64,000 bases of DNA, taken from Chitinophagales bacterium. GTDB lineage: Bacteria > Bacteroidota > Bacteroidia > Chitinophagales > JADIYW01. This document shows, piece by piece, positions 1 through 8,071 of the stretch. How positions within the stretch are numbered: position 1 is the stretch's first letter; each line of letters opens with the position of its first letter. The notes beneath the pieces are model-generated. The model made no database searches. It saw nothing but the letters and a program-made list of their open reading frames with translations, and was not told where the DNA came from. Position numbers and translations under genes: made by a program. The DNA is taken from positions 1-64,000 of the forward strand of contig JAIBAX010000003.1 of NCBI GenBank assembly GCA_019694955.1, read 5' to 3'.

Positions 1-981
1 GCCATCTTCGTAAATACCACCATCTTTGCCATCTGTTACTATAGTCTTCAATAATAGTTTGGTGGTAAACTCTACCTTCATTCCAAAATTCAACTTGTCT
101 TTGTAGGACAAATTCAAGCCCATCATGGGAGTAACACCATGGCCAATTTGCTTTACATCTATATCTCTATCTGTGTCAAACGCTTGAAATAAATCGTTGC
201 TTAATCCAAAAATAAACTTATCCAAAACATCAAAATTATTTTGCTCTGTCTGATAAAAGTTTTCCAAATAATCCTTTGGATCAATATCACCACCTCTCTC
301 CGGGTTGTTAATAGTTAAGTTTTTAAAACTACCTTTCGCACTTACATTATTGATAACATACCGCAATCCTGTAAAAACAGACATGACTTTATTGACTTCA
401 TAGGTGATGCCAAAACTAAAGGAAGGCGTATAGGCCAAACCTTTTGAATTAAAATCATACTTATACCCAGTAATATTACCATAAGCAGGTGAGAATCCAT
501 ACTTCTTATCAGCATATTGAAACACACCATCTCGCAAAAGTTGTGTCATATCAGCAATGGGTAATTCAGCAGATGGAAGATTACTATATGATATGCCACC
601 ACCACCACCGATAATTAGGAATGAGAAACTATAAGCAATTTTATTTTTTTTATAAGCCCCATAGATAGAAGGATATACATAGTTCTTTAATCCTCCTTTG
701 TAATATTGCTCCCCATTAGGAAGATTTTCATAATTAGCATAAATGTCTGTGGTAAGGAATTGAAATTGATTGGTAACATTAAAATGTAATCCTTCACAAA
801 GTTTTGACAATCCAGCGGGATTATGATATACGGCATCCAAAGAAGTACTAGCTTCTCTAGATGGATATCGGATGTAAGTGGAAGTAAGGTTTGGAATGGC
901 AAATAAGCTGACTTGCTGGTCGGTATTTTGACTATTACATAGGAATACCTGAAAAAATGCTAAAAAAAAAATTGTCCTCAT
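1..981 (-). CDS. FadL/OmpP1-like outer membrane protein, 3' end outside window
   Basis: An open frame runs from an ATG at 981 off the left edge (327 codons seen), so the C-terminus is missing. The first ~18 residues (MRTIFFLAFFQVFLCNSQ) are a signal peptide. Around residues 45-60 is YHNPAGLS, the NPAGLS-type motif near the N-terminus of FadL/TodX long-chain fatty acid and hydrocarbon porins. The rest alternates aromatic and polar residues as in a beta-barrel and has a Gly-rich loop (GGGGG). A purine-rich AAAGGAG lies just upstream of the start and a TATCTTTG -7-like box at 1001-1008. Beside fadE-fadA-fadN, a role in fatty-acid uptake across the outer membrane is reasonable inference. Family assignment rests on motif and context only. 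Confidence 0.7.
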   Translation of the reverse strand, partial: MRTIFFLAFFQVFLCNSQNTDQQVSLFAIPNLTSTYIRYPSREASTSLDAVYHNPAGLSKLCEGLHFNVTNQFQFLTTDIYANYENLPNGEQYYKGGLKNYVYPSIYGAYKKNKIAYSFSFLIIGGGGGISYSNLPSAELPIADMTQLLRDGVFQYADKKYGFSPAYGNITGYKYDFNSKGLAYTPSFSFGITYEVNKVMSVFTGLRYVINNVSAKGSFKNLTINNPERGGDIDPKDYLENFYQTEQNNFDVLDKFIFGLSNDLFQAFDTDRDIDVKQIGHGVTPMMGLNLSYKDKLNFGMKVEFTTKLLLKTIVTDGKDGGIYEDG

Positions 982-1124
982 GCTTATAAACTCCTTTAAA
1001 CAAAGATAGTTTATATTATTAATATATCACCATTTTTAGTGAGGAAAAATACCATGCATGTTTATTTATCGCAAAGAACATGAACGGCGTCGAGTAGCAC
1101 AAATATTCTCATTGGATAGGGCAT

Positions 1125-1172
1125 CAAGGCCAAAAAATAAAGGCAACTCTAACCAATGGTTAAAGTTGCCAA
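1125..1172 (-). terminator. Rho-independent terminator after fadE
   Basis: Inverted repeat GGCAACT-c-TAACC / GGTTA-a-AGTTGCC (1142-1170) with a 3-base loop. On the minus strand it is followed by a T-rich run (TTTATTTTTT) and lies about 25 bases past the fadE stop, so it probably ends the fad transcript. Confidence 0.75.
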
Positions 1173-1196
1173 ATAATTAAAAATTAATTAGAGATA

Positions 1197-2990
1197 TTAG
1201 AGATTATAACTTCCTGCTTCCAAGATGCTGTCTGCAATTCTTCTTCTAGCATCTTTAGTATTGAAAGGACTATATTTTGTAAATCTCTTCAAGCCCATCA
1301 ACATCATTCTCAACTCATCACCACCTGTAAATGCTTGTAGTGCTTCTTTACCACTGAAATTGATACGGGCTACAGCATCATTGAAGAATACTTTCAACAC
1401 ATCCATATAAATCGCTGCCTCTGTTTCTCCTCTGCTATCATATATCTTCTTCACCCTTGCCAATAATGACTCCATAGCATAAACATCAATGATCATGTCT
1501 GCAACGTTCATGAGAATCTCTTGCTCATCTTTCAACTTTTGCATTAATTTCTGAACACCTGCTCCTGCTACCATCAAAACTGCCTTTTTAGCATTCTTTA
1601 AAGTTTGCTCTTCTTCTCCGAAAGTTCCCTCCGGGCCACTGCCGAAATCTGGAATAGACGTTAGTTCTTTTGCTACTGCCATTGCAGGACTCATCATATC
1701 AATTTTTCCTGACATGGCACGTTTTAACAACATATCTACTGTCAACAGACGATTGATTTCGTTGGTTCCTTCATAAATACGGGCGATACGGCTATCACGG
1801 TAAGCACGACAAGCATCTGTTTCTTCTGAAAAGCCCATACCACCATGGATTTGTACTGTTTCATCTACCACATAATCCAACACTTCTGAACCAAATACTT
1901 TAGAGATGGCACACTCAATAGAATACTCCTCGGCAGCACCTAATAACGCTTCTGAGAAGGATTTTCCTTGCTCTTTCAGTTCGTGCTCTAACTTGCCAAT
2001 ATCCATGGCAACACGATTGGCTACCGCCTCCAGAGCGAATAACTTGATTGCTTGCTCTGCAATTTTGTATTTGATAGCACCGAAGGTAGCGATGGAAACG
2101 CCAAATTGGTTTCTGTCTAAGGCATATCTTACCCCTAAATTAAATGTTTGACGGGCACCACCCAATGCAGTACTACCTAATTTATAGCGACCAATATTTA
2201 AGATATTGAAAGCAATTTTATGTCCTTTTCCACGCTCTCCCAACATATTTTCTGCTGGAATCTCACAGTTTTCAAAAAATACCTGACGTGTGGAAGAACC
2301 TTTGATACCCATTTTGTCTTCTTCAGCGCCAAGGTTCAAACCAGGTGTACCTTTTTCAACAATAAATCCTGTAAAGTCTTTTCCATCAATTTTAGCAAAT
2401 ACGGTGAATACATCTGCAAAACCTGCATTGGTGATCCACATCTTTTGTCCATTCAATATCCATTTTGTACCGTCAGCACTTAAAACTGCTGTTGTCTTAG
2501 CACCTAGCGCATCGGAACCTGAACCTGGCTCTGTTAAGCAGTAGGATGCCTTCCACTCTCCAGTGGCCAATTTCGGAAGATATTTTGCCTTTTGTTCTTC
2601 ATTGCCAAAGTATAAAATCGGCAATGTTCCAATTCCTACGTGGCAGATGGCTGCTGTTGCAAAAGAACCTGTTCTACCGAATTCTTCTGCTAAGATAGTT
2701 CCGGTGATGACATCTTGCTCCATTCCACCATATTGCTCGGGAATAGCCGTTCCCAATAGACCGAGGGCACCTGCTTTTTCTAATAATTCAGGTACTAGAC
2801 CTTCACCTTTTTTCTTATCAATTTCTCTACCGAAAGGTATCACTTCTTTTTCTACGAAATCAGAAGCCATGCTTTTAATCATCAGGTGTTCTTCTGTAAA
2901 TTCTTCATTGGTGAATATCGTTTCCGGAGCAGCGTCTTTTACCAAAAATTCACCTCCTTTCAGCGACTTCAACATTTCTAATGTATCCAT
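1197..2990 (-). CDS. fadE: Acyl-CoA dehydrogenase (FadE type, ~600 aa)
   Basis: 597-residue FAD-dependent acyl-CoA dehydrogenase, catalysing the first step of fatty-acid beta-oxidation (acyl-CoA to trans-2-enoyl-CoA). Visible family motifs: YCLTEPGSGSDA (FAD/substrate region, ~res 150-160), WITNAG just after it, and QIHGGMGFSEE then YRDSRIARIYEGTNEI (C-terminal FAD-binding region, ~385-415). A C-terminal extension of ~170 residues beyond the core resembles the long Bacillus FadE type rather than the ~380-residue short-chain enzymes. It is the last gene of a minus-strand group tetR-fadN-(four-helix bundle)-fadA-fadE. The gap to fadA is ~47 bases and a terminator follows. Start chosen at the only N-terminal ATG (MDTLEMLKSL). 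Confidence 0.93.
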   Translation of the reverse strand: MDTLEMLKSLKGGEFLVKDAAPETIFTNEEFTEEHLMIKSMASDFVEKEVIPFGREIDKKKGEGLVPELLEKAGALGLLGTAIPEQYGGMEQDVITGTILAEEFGRTGSFATAAICHVGIGTLPILYFGNEEQKAKYLPKLATGEWKASYCLTEPGSGSDALGAKTTAVLSADGTKWILNGQKMWITNAGFADVFTVFAKIDGKDFTGFIVEKGTPGLNLGAEEDKMGIKGSSTRQVFFENCEIPAENMLGERGKGHKIAFNILNIGRYKLGSTALGGARQTFNLGVRYALDRNQFGVSIATFGAIKYKIAEQAIKLFALEAVANRVAMDIGKLEHELKEQGKSFSEALLGAAEEYSIECAISKVFGSEVLDYVVDETVQIHGGMGFSEETDACRAYRDSRIARIYEGTNEINRLLTVDMLLKRAMSGKIDMMSPAMAVAKELTSIPDFGSGPEGTFGEEEQTLKNAKKAVLMVAGAGVQKLMQKLKDEQEILMNVADMIIDVYAMESLLARVKKIYDSRGETEAAIYMDVLKVFFNDAVARINFSGKEALQAFTGGDELRMMLMGLKRFTKYSPFNTKDARRRIADSILEAGSYNL

Positions 2991-3037
2991 TTTATTATGA
3001 TTTAAAATTAAAAATTATGAATTAAAAATAAGTTTAA

Positions 3038-4213
3038 TTATAGTCTTTCAAATACAGATGCAATACCTTGCCCACCACCAATACAGGCTGATACCATACC
3101 ATATTTTTTGTTTTGACGCTTCATCTCATTCAACAATTGGATGGAGAGTTTCGCACCGGAACAACCGAGCGGGTGGCCTAAAGCGATAGCGCCGCCGTTT
3201 GGATTAATAATCTCCGGATTTAACCCTAACTCCTGAATAACTGCCAATGATTGCGCCGCAAATGCCTCATTCAACTCAATCATGTCTATGTTGTTCATGG
3301 TTAAACCTGCTAATGACAATGCTTTGGGAATGGCTGCAACCGGGCCAATACCCATAATTCTTGGTTCTACACCAACGGTTGTACAAGACAACATTCTGGC
3401 TATGGGTGTTAGGTTGAATTGCTTAACAATTTTCTCAGAACATACTATTACAAAGGCTGCTCCATCGGATGTTTGCGATGAATTTCCTGCTGTTACGGAA
3501 CCACCTTGCGCAAAAACAGGCTTTAGCGCCGCCAATCCTTCAACGGAAGTATCTTTTCTAGGCCCTTCATCAACAGCTACTACGTTGGTGCGTGTTTTGC
3601 GTTTGTTGTTGGCATCTAGATACACTTCTTCAACTGTAACAGGAACGATTTCATCTGTAAATTTACCTGCTTCAATTGCTTTAATAGCTTTCTGATGTGA
3701 ATTATAAGAGAAGATATCCTGTGCTTCACGGGAGATTTTAAACTGCTTAGCAACGGCTTCTGCTGTTAATCCCATACTGGAGTAATAATCAGGATTGCCT
3801 TTGGCAATTTCATAATTTAATACTGTTCTCCATCCTGTCATGGGCAATAAGGACATGGATTCAACACCACCGGCGATGATACAATCTGCCATGCCTGCCT
3901 TTATTTTTGCGGTTGCCATAGAGATGGTCTCTACGCCAGAACCACAATAACGGTTGACGGTAACACCTGCAACAGTAAGTGGTAATCCTGCACGCAGTGC
4001 TACCATTCTACCAATTTGCATGCCTTGCTCTGCTTCGGGGATGGCATTCCCACAAATTAAATCCTCTATCACTGACGGATCGAGGTTTGGAACTGATGCG
4101 ACAAGATGTTTGATAACATCGGCACCTAAATCGTCAGGGCGATAAAACCTAAATCCACCCTTTTTTGCTTTTGCTACTGCCGATCTATAACCGGCCACTA
4201 TGTATGCTTCCAT
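3038..4213 (-). CDS. fadA: Acetyl-CoA acyltransferase (3-ketoacyl-CoA thiolase)
   Basis: Thiolase performing the last beta-oxidation step. The catalytic Cys is in VNRYCGSGVETISMA, the His in LNEAFAAQ / GGAIALGHPLG and the second Cys in SACIGGGQG at the C-terminus. I place the start at the ATG at 4213 (MEAYIVAGYRS, 391 aa), the usual thiolase length. An upstream in-frame ATG at 4264 would add 17 residues, but those are just translation of the GCGTATTG repeat that precedes the gene. It sits downstream of the fadN and four-helix-bundle genes and upstream of fadE, and presumably works with FadN and FadE in one pathway. Confidence 0.93.
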   Translation of the reverse strand: MEAYIVAGYRSAVAKAKKGGFRFYRPDDLGADVIKHLVASVPNLDPSVIEDLICGNAIPEAEQGMQIGRMVALRAGLPLTVAGVTVNRYCGSGVETISMATAKIKAGMADCIIAGGVESMSLLPMTGWRTVLNYEIAKGNPDYYSSMGLTAEAVAKQFKISREAQDIFSYNSHQKAIKAIEAGKFTDEIVPVTVEEVYLDANNKRKTRTNVVAVDEGPRKDTSVEGLAALKPVFAQGGSVTAGNSSQTSDGAAFVIVCSEKIVKQFNLTPIARMLSCTTVGVEPRIMGIGPVAAIPKALSLAGLTMNNIDMIELNEAFAAQSLAVIQELGLNPEIINPNGGAIALGHPLGCSGAKLSIQLLNEMKRQNKKYGMVSACIGGGQGIASVFERL

Positions 4214-4218
4214 ATTTT

Positions 4219-4260
4219 TAGTTTTGCGTATTGCGTATTGCGTATTGCGAAATCCAATAA
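4219..4260. repeat. GCGTATTG tandem repeat; left flank of inserted gene
   Basis: Three head-to-tail GCGTATTG units followed by CGAAATCCAA. A diverged copy (TTTTACGAATTACGCATATCGGAAATCGAA) sits at 4638-4668 on the other side of the four-helix-bundle gene, so that gene is bracketed by direct repeats. Related GCGTATTGCG repeats occur at 15065-15430 and a degenerate one at 17932. Confidence 0.6.
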
Positions 4261-4276
4261 ACAATTGCTTTACAGA

Positions 4277-4630
4277 TTATTTAATCAATTTTTGTCTTAA
4301 GTTAAAGTTCATCTTTTGAATATGATCTATCTTGTCAGAAATTATTAAGAAATCTTCCATTGAAATAAATTCCAACTTATTAGCGATAATTAATTGCGTA
4401 TCTAATTCATTACAAGAACCATTTGAGAATGATAAAAAATTTAAGAACTCTTTTTCCGAATGGCGACCTGCTCCTTCAGCTATATTTGAAGGAATTGACA
4501 CTGCACTTCTTCGAATCTGAGAAGTAAGATTATATACTTCTTCTTTCGGAAAATTTGCAGTTAGTTTATAAATTTCAACAGCAAGGTCTATTGAATTCTC
4601 CCAAATCTTTAATTTCTTATAATTATTCAT
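4277..4630 (-). CDS. Four-helix-bundle protein (23S rRNA intervening-sequence family)
   Basis: 117 residues, all-helical, with the conserved N-terminal pattern of the family (LKIWENSIDLAVEIYKLT) and the central signature RRSAVSIPSNIAEGAGR followed by a conserved FLNFLSFS segment. Members (TIGR02436/PF05635 type) were first found inside 23S rRNA intervening sequences and are often stray single genes; a biochemical role is not established. Here the gene splits an otherwise standard fadN-fadA pair, lies on the same strand so the operon is probably still co-transcribed, and is flanked by direct GCGTATTG-type repeats, suggesting insertion. Confidence 0.88.
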   Translation of the reverse strand: MNNYKKLKIWENSIDLAVEIYKLTANFPKEEVYNLTSQIRRSAVSIPSNIAEGAGRHSEKEFLNFLSFSNGSCNELDTQLIIANKLEFISMEDFLIISDKIDHIQKMNFNLRQKLIK

Positions 4631-4671
4631 CGTTTTTGTTTTACGAATTACGCATATCGGAAATCGAACGA

Positions 4672-7065
4672 CTAGTTTCTCAACGGTTTACCTGTTTGTA
4701 GCATGGCTTGGATTCTTTCTAGCGTTTTCTTTTCTCCACATAGGGAAAGGAAAGCCTCTCTTTCTAAATCCAAGAGGTACTGCTCAGAAACTTGCGTTGG
4801 GCTGCTTAAATCTCCTCCACAAAGTGCGTAGGCAATTTTGCTGGCAATTTTTGCATCGTGGTCTGAGATATAGCCACCCATCTTGAAGGATTCTACACCC
4901 ACCGTTAAAGATCCTAATGCTGTTCTTCCCAGCACGGTAACATCTTTTCTTCGTGCAGGTTGGGTGTATCCGGCAGCTACCATGTCCAACACTTCTTTCT
5001 TCGCTTCTGCAATGACCCTTTTGGCATTCACTACTACCCTGTCTTTATTTTTGCGGAAGATGCCTAAATCGTAAGCTTCTGCTGCTGAGGTGGCTACTTT
5101 AGCCATAGCTATCGCCAGGAATCTGTCTTGAATGGATGGTATTTGCGTATCGCCATTCACGAAATCATCAGAAGCCCTTAGGGCAAACTCCTTGATTCCG
5201 CCACCTCCCGGCACTAAACCTACACCTACTTCTACCAATCCTATATATGTTTCAGCAGATGCTACTGCTCTATCGGCATGCATAGATAACTCACAACCAC
5301 CTCCTAATGTCATGCCGTGCGGTGCGGCAATTACAGGAACAGAAGAATATCTTGCCCTCATAGTCGTATTCTGGAAGGCTCTGATGGCAAAATCTAATTC
5401 ATCATACTCTTGCTCCATAGCCATCATGAATATCATCATGAGATTTGCTCCGACAGAAAAGTTGGGTGCATCATTGCCTATTACCAGACCATTGTAACCC
5501 TTCTCAGCAATTTCGATGGATTTATTGATGGATTCTAACACATCACCACCTAAAGAATTCATTTTTGAGGTGAACTCCAAACATAAAACGCCGTCGCCGA
5601 TGTCGTGTAGCGTACCACCTGTGTTTTTGTAAACGGCCTTTTTCTCTCTATAATTATCGAGAATAATGAATGTCTCTGCGCCCGGTATTGATTTATAAGA
5701 CTTAGTCGCTTGATCGTAGTATTTCCTTACACCGTCTTCAACTTTATAAAATCCGGTAGCGCCGGAAGCTGCAAATTCTTTCACCCAATTGCTAACGGTT
5801 AATCCTTCTGCTTCTGCCAATTCAATACCTTTCTGAACGCCAACGATATCCCAGTATTGGAAAGGACCGATATCCCAAGCAAATCCGGCACGCAATGCAT
5901 CGTCGATGGCATACAGGGCATCTGAGATTTCGGGTACTCTGTTTGAAACATATGCAAATAAACCACCTAAGGATTTTTGTACCAATTGCGCTCCTTTATC
6001 TGTCCCTTTTACAAAGGCTTTTACTTTACCTGCTAATGTCTCGGCTTGGTTGGCGGCATCTAAGGATGCGAACTTCACCTTTCCTACCGGTTCATACTGC
6101 AATGTATCTAATCTTAGCGCAAATACGGCTGGTTTGCCATCCGCACCTTTGTCTTTGTAGTAATATCCTTTTTTAGATTTATTGCCAAACCACTTGTTTT
6201 CGTGTAAGAATTCGATGAATTTATGTGGTTTGAAATTCTTCGCTTGCTCATCATCGGGACAATTGTCTTTGATGCCTTGTGCTACTTTAGTACCTGTATC
6301 AATACCTACTAAGTCGGATAATTTGAACGTTCCTGTTTTTGGTCTTCCCAATGCCGGACCTGTCAATTTATCGGCTTCTTCAATAGTAAGTCCTAAATCA
6401 ACGGTGAGTTGGATGATTCTTTCCATGGCGTAAACGCCTACACGGTTGGCAATGAAGGCTGGCGTGTCTTTACACAATACCATTTCTTTACCGAGATACT
6501 TATCGCCATACTCCATTAGAAAATCTACTACTGATGGATCTGTGGAAGGTGTTGGGATAATTTCCAATAACCTCAAATACCTTGGAGGGTTGAAGAAGTG
6601 CGTTCCGGCAAAGTTTTTCTTGAAATCTTCGCTTCTACCTTCGGAGAGCATGTGAATAGGAATTCCGGAAGTGTTGGAAGTAATCAACGTTCCGGGTTTG
6701 CGGAATTTCTCGACTTTCTCATACACAGATTTCTTGATGTCCAATCTTTCTACGACTACTTCGATAATCCAATCACAATCTTTGATTTTCTCCATGTCGT
6801 CATCAAAGTTTCCCAAGCTCACGCGACTTGCAACAGATGCATGATAGGCAGGATTGGGTTTTGATTTCACGGCAAAGGCGAATAAATCATTGACGATACG
6901 GTTGCGCATCTTAGGATTGTTCTTTTCTTCCTCTTTCAGGTCGAAAGGAACGATATCCATGAGCAATACTTCGCAGCCGATATTGGCAAAATGCAGGGCA
7001 ATCCCCGCTCCCATTACGCCGGCACCAAGGACGGCTACTTTTTTAATGGCTCGTTTGTTTTCCAT
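4672..7065 (-). CDS. fadN: 3-hydroxyacyl-CoA dehydrogenase / enoyl-CoA hydratase fusion
   Basis: 797-residue bifunctional beta-oxidation enzyme. The N-terminal NAD-binding fold has the VLGAGVMGAGIALHFA motif (~res 10-25), the HFFNPPRYLRLLEIIP segment (~160) and a dehydrogenase C-domain starting ITPSTD..KDTPAFIANRVG. The C-terminal third (~480-700) is a crotonase domain with GANLMM and HGMTLGGGCELSMHADR. Dehydrogenase-first, hydratase-second order and the length match FadN of Bacillus (fadN-fadA-fadE) rather than E. coli FadB, which has the opposite domain order. It follows the TetR gene by 22 bases, pointing to a shared transcript. Confidence 0.9.
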   Translation of the reverse strand: MENKRAIKKVAVLGAGVMGAGIALHFANIGCEVLLMDIVPFDLKEEEKNNPKMRNRIVNDLFAFAVKSKPNPAYHASVASRVSLGNFDDDMEKIKDCDWIIEVVVERLDIKKSVYEKVEKFRKPGTLITSNTSGIPIHMLSEGRSEDFKKNFAGTHFFNPPRYLRLLEIIPTPSTDPSVVDFLMEYGDKYLGKEMVLCKDTPAFIANRVGVYAMERIIQLTVDLGLTIEEADKLTGPALGRPKTGTFKLSDLVGIDTGTKVAQGIKDNCPDDEQAKNFKPHKFIEFLHENKWFGNKSKKGYYYKDKGADGKPAVFALRLDTLQYEPVGKVKFASLDAANQAETLAGKVKAFVKGTDKGAQLVQKSLGGLFAYVSNRVPEISDALYAIDDALRAGFAWDIGPFQYWDIVGVQKGIELAEAEGLTVSNWVKEFAASGATGFYKVEDGVRKYYDQATKSYKSIPGAETFIILDNYREKKAVYKNTGGTLHDIGDGVLCLEFTSKMNSLGGDVLESINKSIEIAEKGYNGLVIGNDAPNFSVGANLMMIFMMAMEQEYDELDFAIRAFQNTTMRARYSSVPVIAAPHGMTLGGGCELSMHADRAVASAETYIGLVEVGVGLVPGGGGIKEFALRASDDFVNGDTQIPSIQDRFLAIAMAKVATSAAEAYDLGIFRKNKDRVVVNAKRVIAEAKKEVLDMVAAGYTQPARRKDVTVLGRTALGSLTVGVESFKMGGYISDHDAKIASKIAYALCGGDLSSPTQVSEQYLLDLEREAFLSLCGEKKTLERIQAMLQTGKPLRN

Positions 7066-7087
7066 ATTTTTGAGCTTGTTTTAAAAA

Positions 7088-7699
7088 TTATTTAGAATTC
7101 GGTACTCCTGCTAATGCGAAGGATGCAAAACGGTCGTTGATACGTTCGTAAGCATTCTTCATAAATTTTGGGTCTTTAAAAATGCGTGTCATCATCACTG
7201 CTCCTTCTATCTCTGCTACGGTTTGTTCTGCCAGTTTGGTTGCTTCATACTCTCCAGTAATTTGAAGGAAGATATGCTCGGTAGCACGTATCCACTCTGC
7301 AAAGAACTCTTTAATCTCGTCTGAAAACTCCGGTATTACCCTTGCCGTTTCAACACCCACATTGCCCATCACATCGCCGCCGTCATCACTTAGCAACATC
7401 CGTTCTGATTTCTTAAACATCTTCTCCATACGCTCTTGTGGCGAAAGTTTCTCGTTGTAGGCGATAGAAAAAATCTCTTCTCTAAAATAACTGTGTACAA
7501 ATTGGATAACGGCATGCATAAGGGCTTCCTTGCTAGGAAAGTAATGATAAATGCTTCCTTTTAACAAACCACATGCCTCCGCAATATCTGCCACAGAGGT
7601 ATTGTGATAACTTTTTTGACGAAAAAGCTTCAGCGACTCCTTTAAGATAAAATCAACACTAACTTTCTGCTTTGGCACAATGACTATTTGACTTTTCAA
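7088..7699 (-). CDS. TetR/AcrR family transcriptional regulator of the fad genes
   Basis: 203 residues. The N-terminal helix-turn-helix is typical TetR: LFRQKSYHNTSVADIAEACG then KGSIYHYFPSKEALMHAVI (~res 25-65). The C-terminal ligand domain is variable. The start is uncertain: the frame opens with TTG at 7699 and a GTG lies a few codons in; no in-frame ATG precedes the HTH. The first gene of the fad group, it is preceded by a 28-bp palindrome (7717-7744) that is a good operator candidate. By analogy with TetR-type FadR of Bacillus/Thermus it probably represses the operon and is released by acyl-CoA; that is inference. Confidence 0.87.
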   Translation of the reverse strand: MKSQIVIVPKQKVSVDFILKESLKLFRQKSYHNTSVADIAEACGLLKGSIYHYFPSKEALMHAVIQFVHSYFREEIFSIAYNEKLSPQERMEKMFKKSERMLLSDDGGDVMGNVGVETARVIPEFSDEIKEFFAEWIRATEHIFLQITGEYEATKLAEQTVAEIEGAVMMTRIFKDPKFMKNAYERINDRFASFALAGVPNSK

Positions 7700-7716
7700 A
7701 TGTAATAAGAATGATT

Positions 7717-7744
7717 ATTTTACCAAACGGTTGTTTGGTAAAAT
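7717..7744. promoter_or_regulatory. Palindromic operator, probable TetR site
   Basis: Perfect inverted repeat ATTTTACCAAAC-GGTT-GTTTGGTAAAAT, 18 bases upstream of the tetR start. Position and symmetry fit autoregulation and control of the downstream fad genes. No terminator-like U-tract dominates either side, so an operator is preferred over a terminator. Confidence 0.7.
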
Positions 7745-8071
7745 GAATGTTAAGTTTTCGTGTGACTGTTTACTGTCCACGGTCAACGGACCACAGACCA
7801 CCGCTTCTTTGTGTACATTGTGCAATGCTTAGTGTTCTTTGTGGTTGTAATTATTCATAATCTACCTAATACAACTAAAAACCTACCACTTAAAACCAAA
7901 AACCTTGAAAATGTCCACGGTCAACGGACACCGCTTCTTTGGGGTGCTTTGTGTAATGCTTAGTTTTCTTTGTGGTTGGAATTATTCATAATCTACTTAA
8001 TACAACTAAAAACCTTCCGCTAATACCTAAAAGCTAAAAAAACAACTATTTTTGAGTACTTAATTTCAAGT
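7745..8071. repeat. Intergenic region with two diverged direct repeats
   Basis: 327 bases without a gene. Two ~110-120-base copies (about 7775-7890 and 7913-8030) share GTCCACGGTCAACGGAC, the stretch CTTTGTGGTTG-taattattcataatcta and ACAACTAAAAACCT. Same style of degenerate filler as at 15.1-15.4, 17.8 and 49.0 kb. No open frame or promoter stands out. Confidence 0.6.

Noticed and set aside
1051-1184. Short plus-strand frame (FIYRKEHERRRVAQIF...) between FadL-like and fadE genes
   Set aside because: Resembles coding sequence slightly but is short, overlaps the fadE terminator and matches no family I know.
3038-4264. Longer 408-residue thiolase start
   Set aside because: The extra 17 residues are translated from the GCGTATTG repeat and a junction sequence; thiolases start at the MEAYIVAGYRS position.
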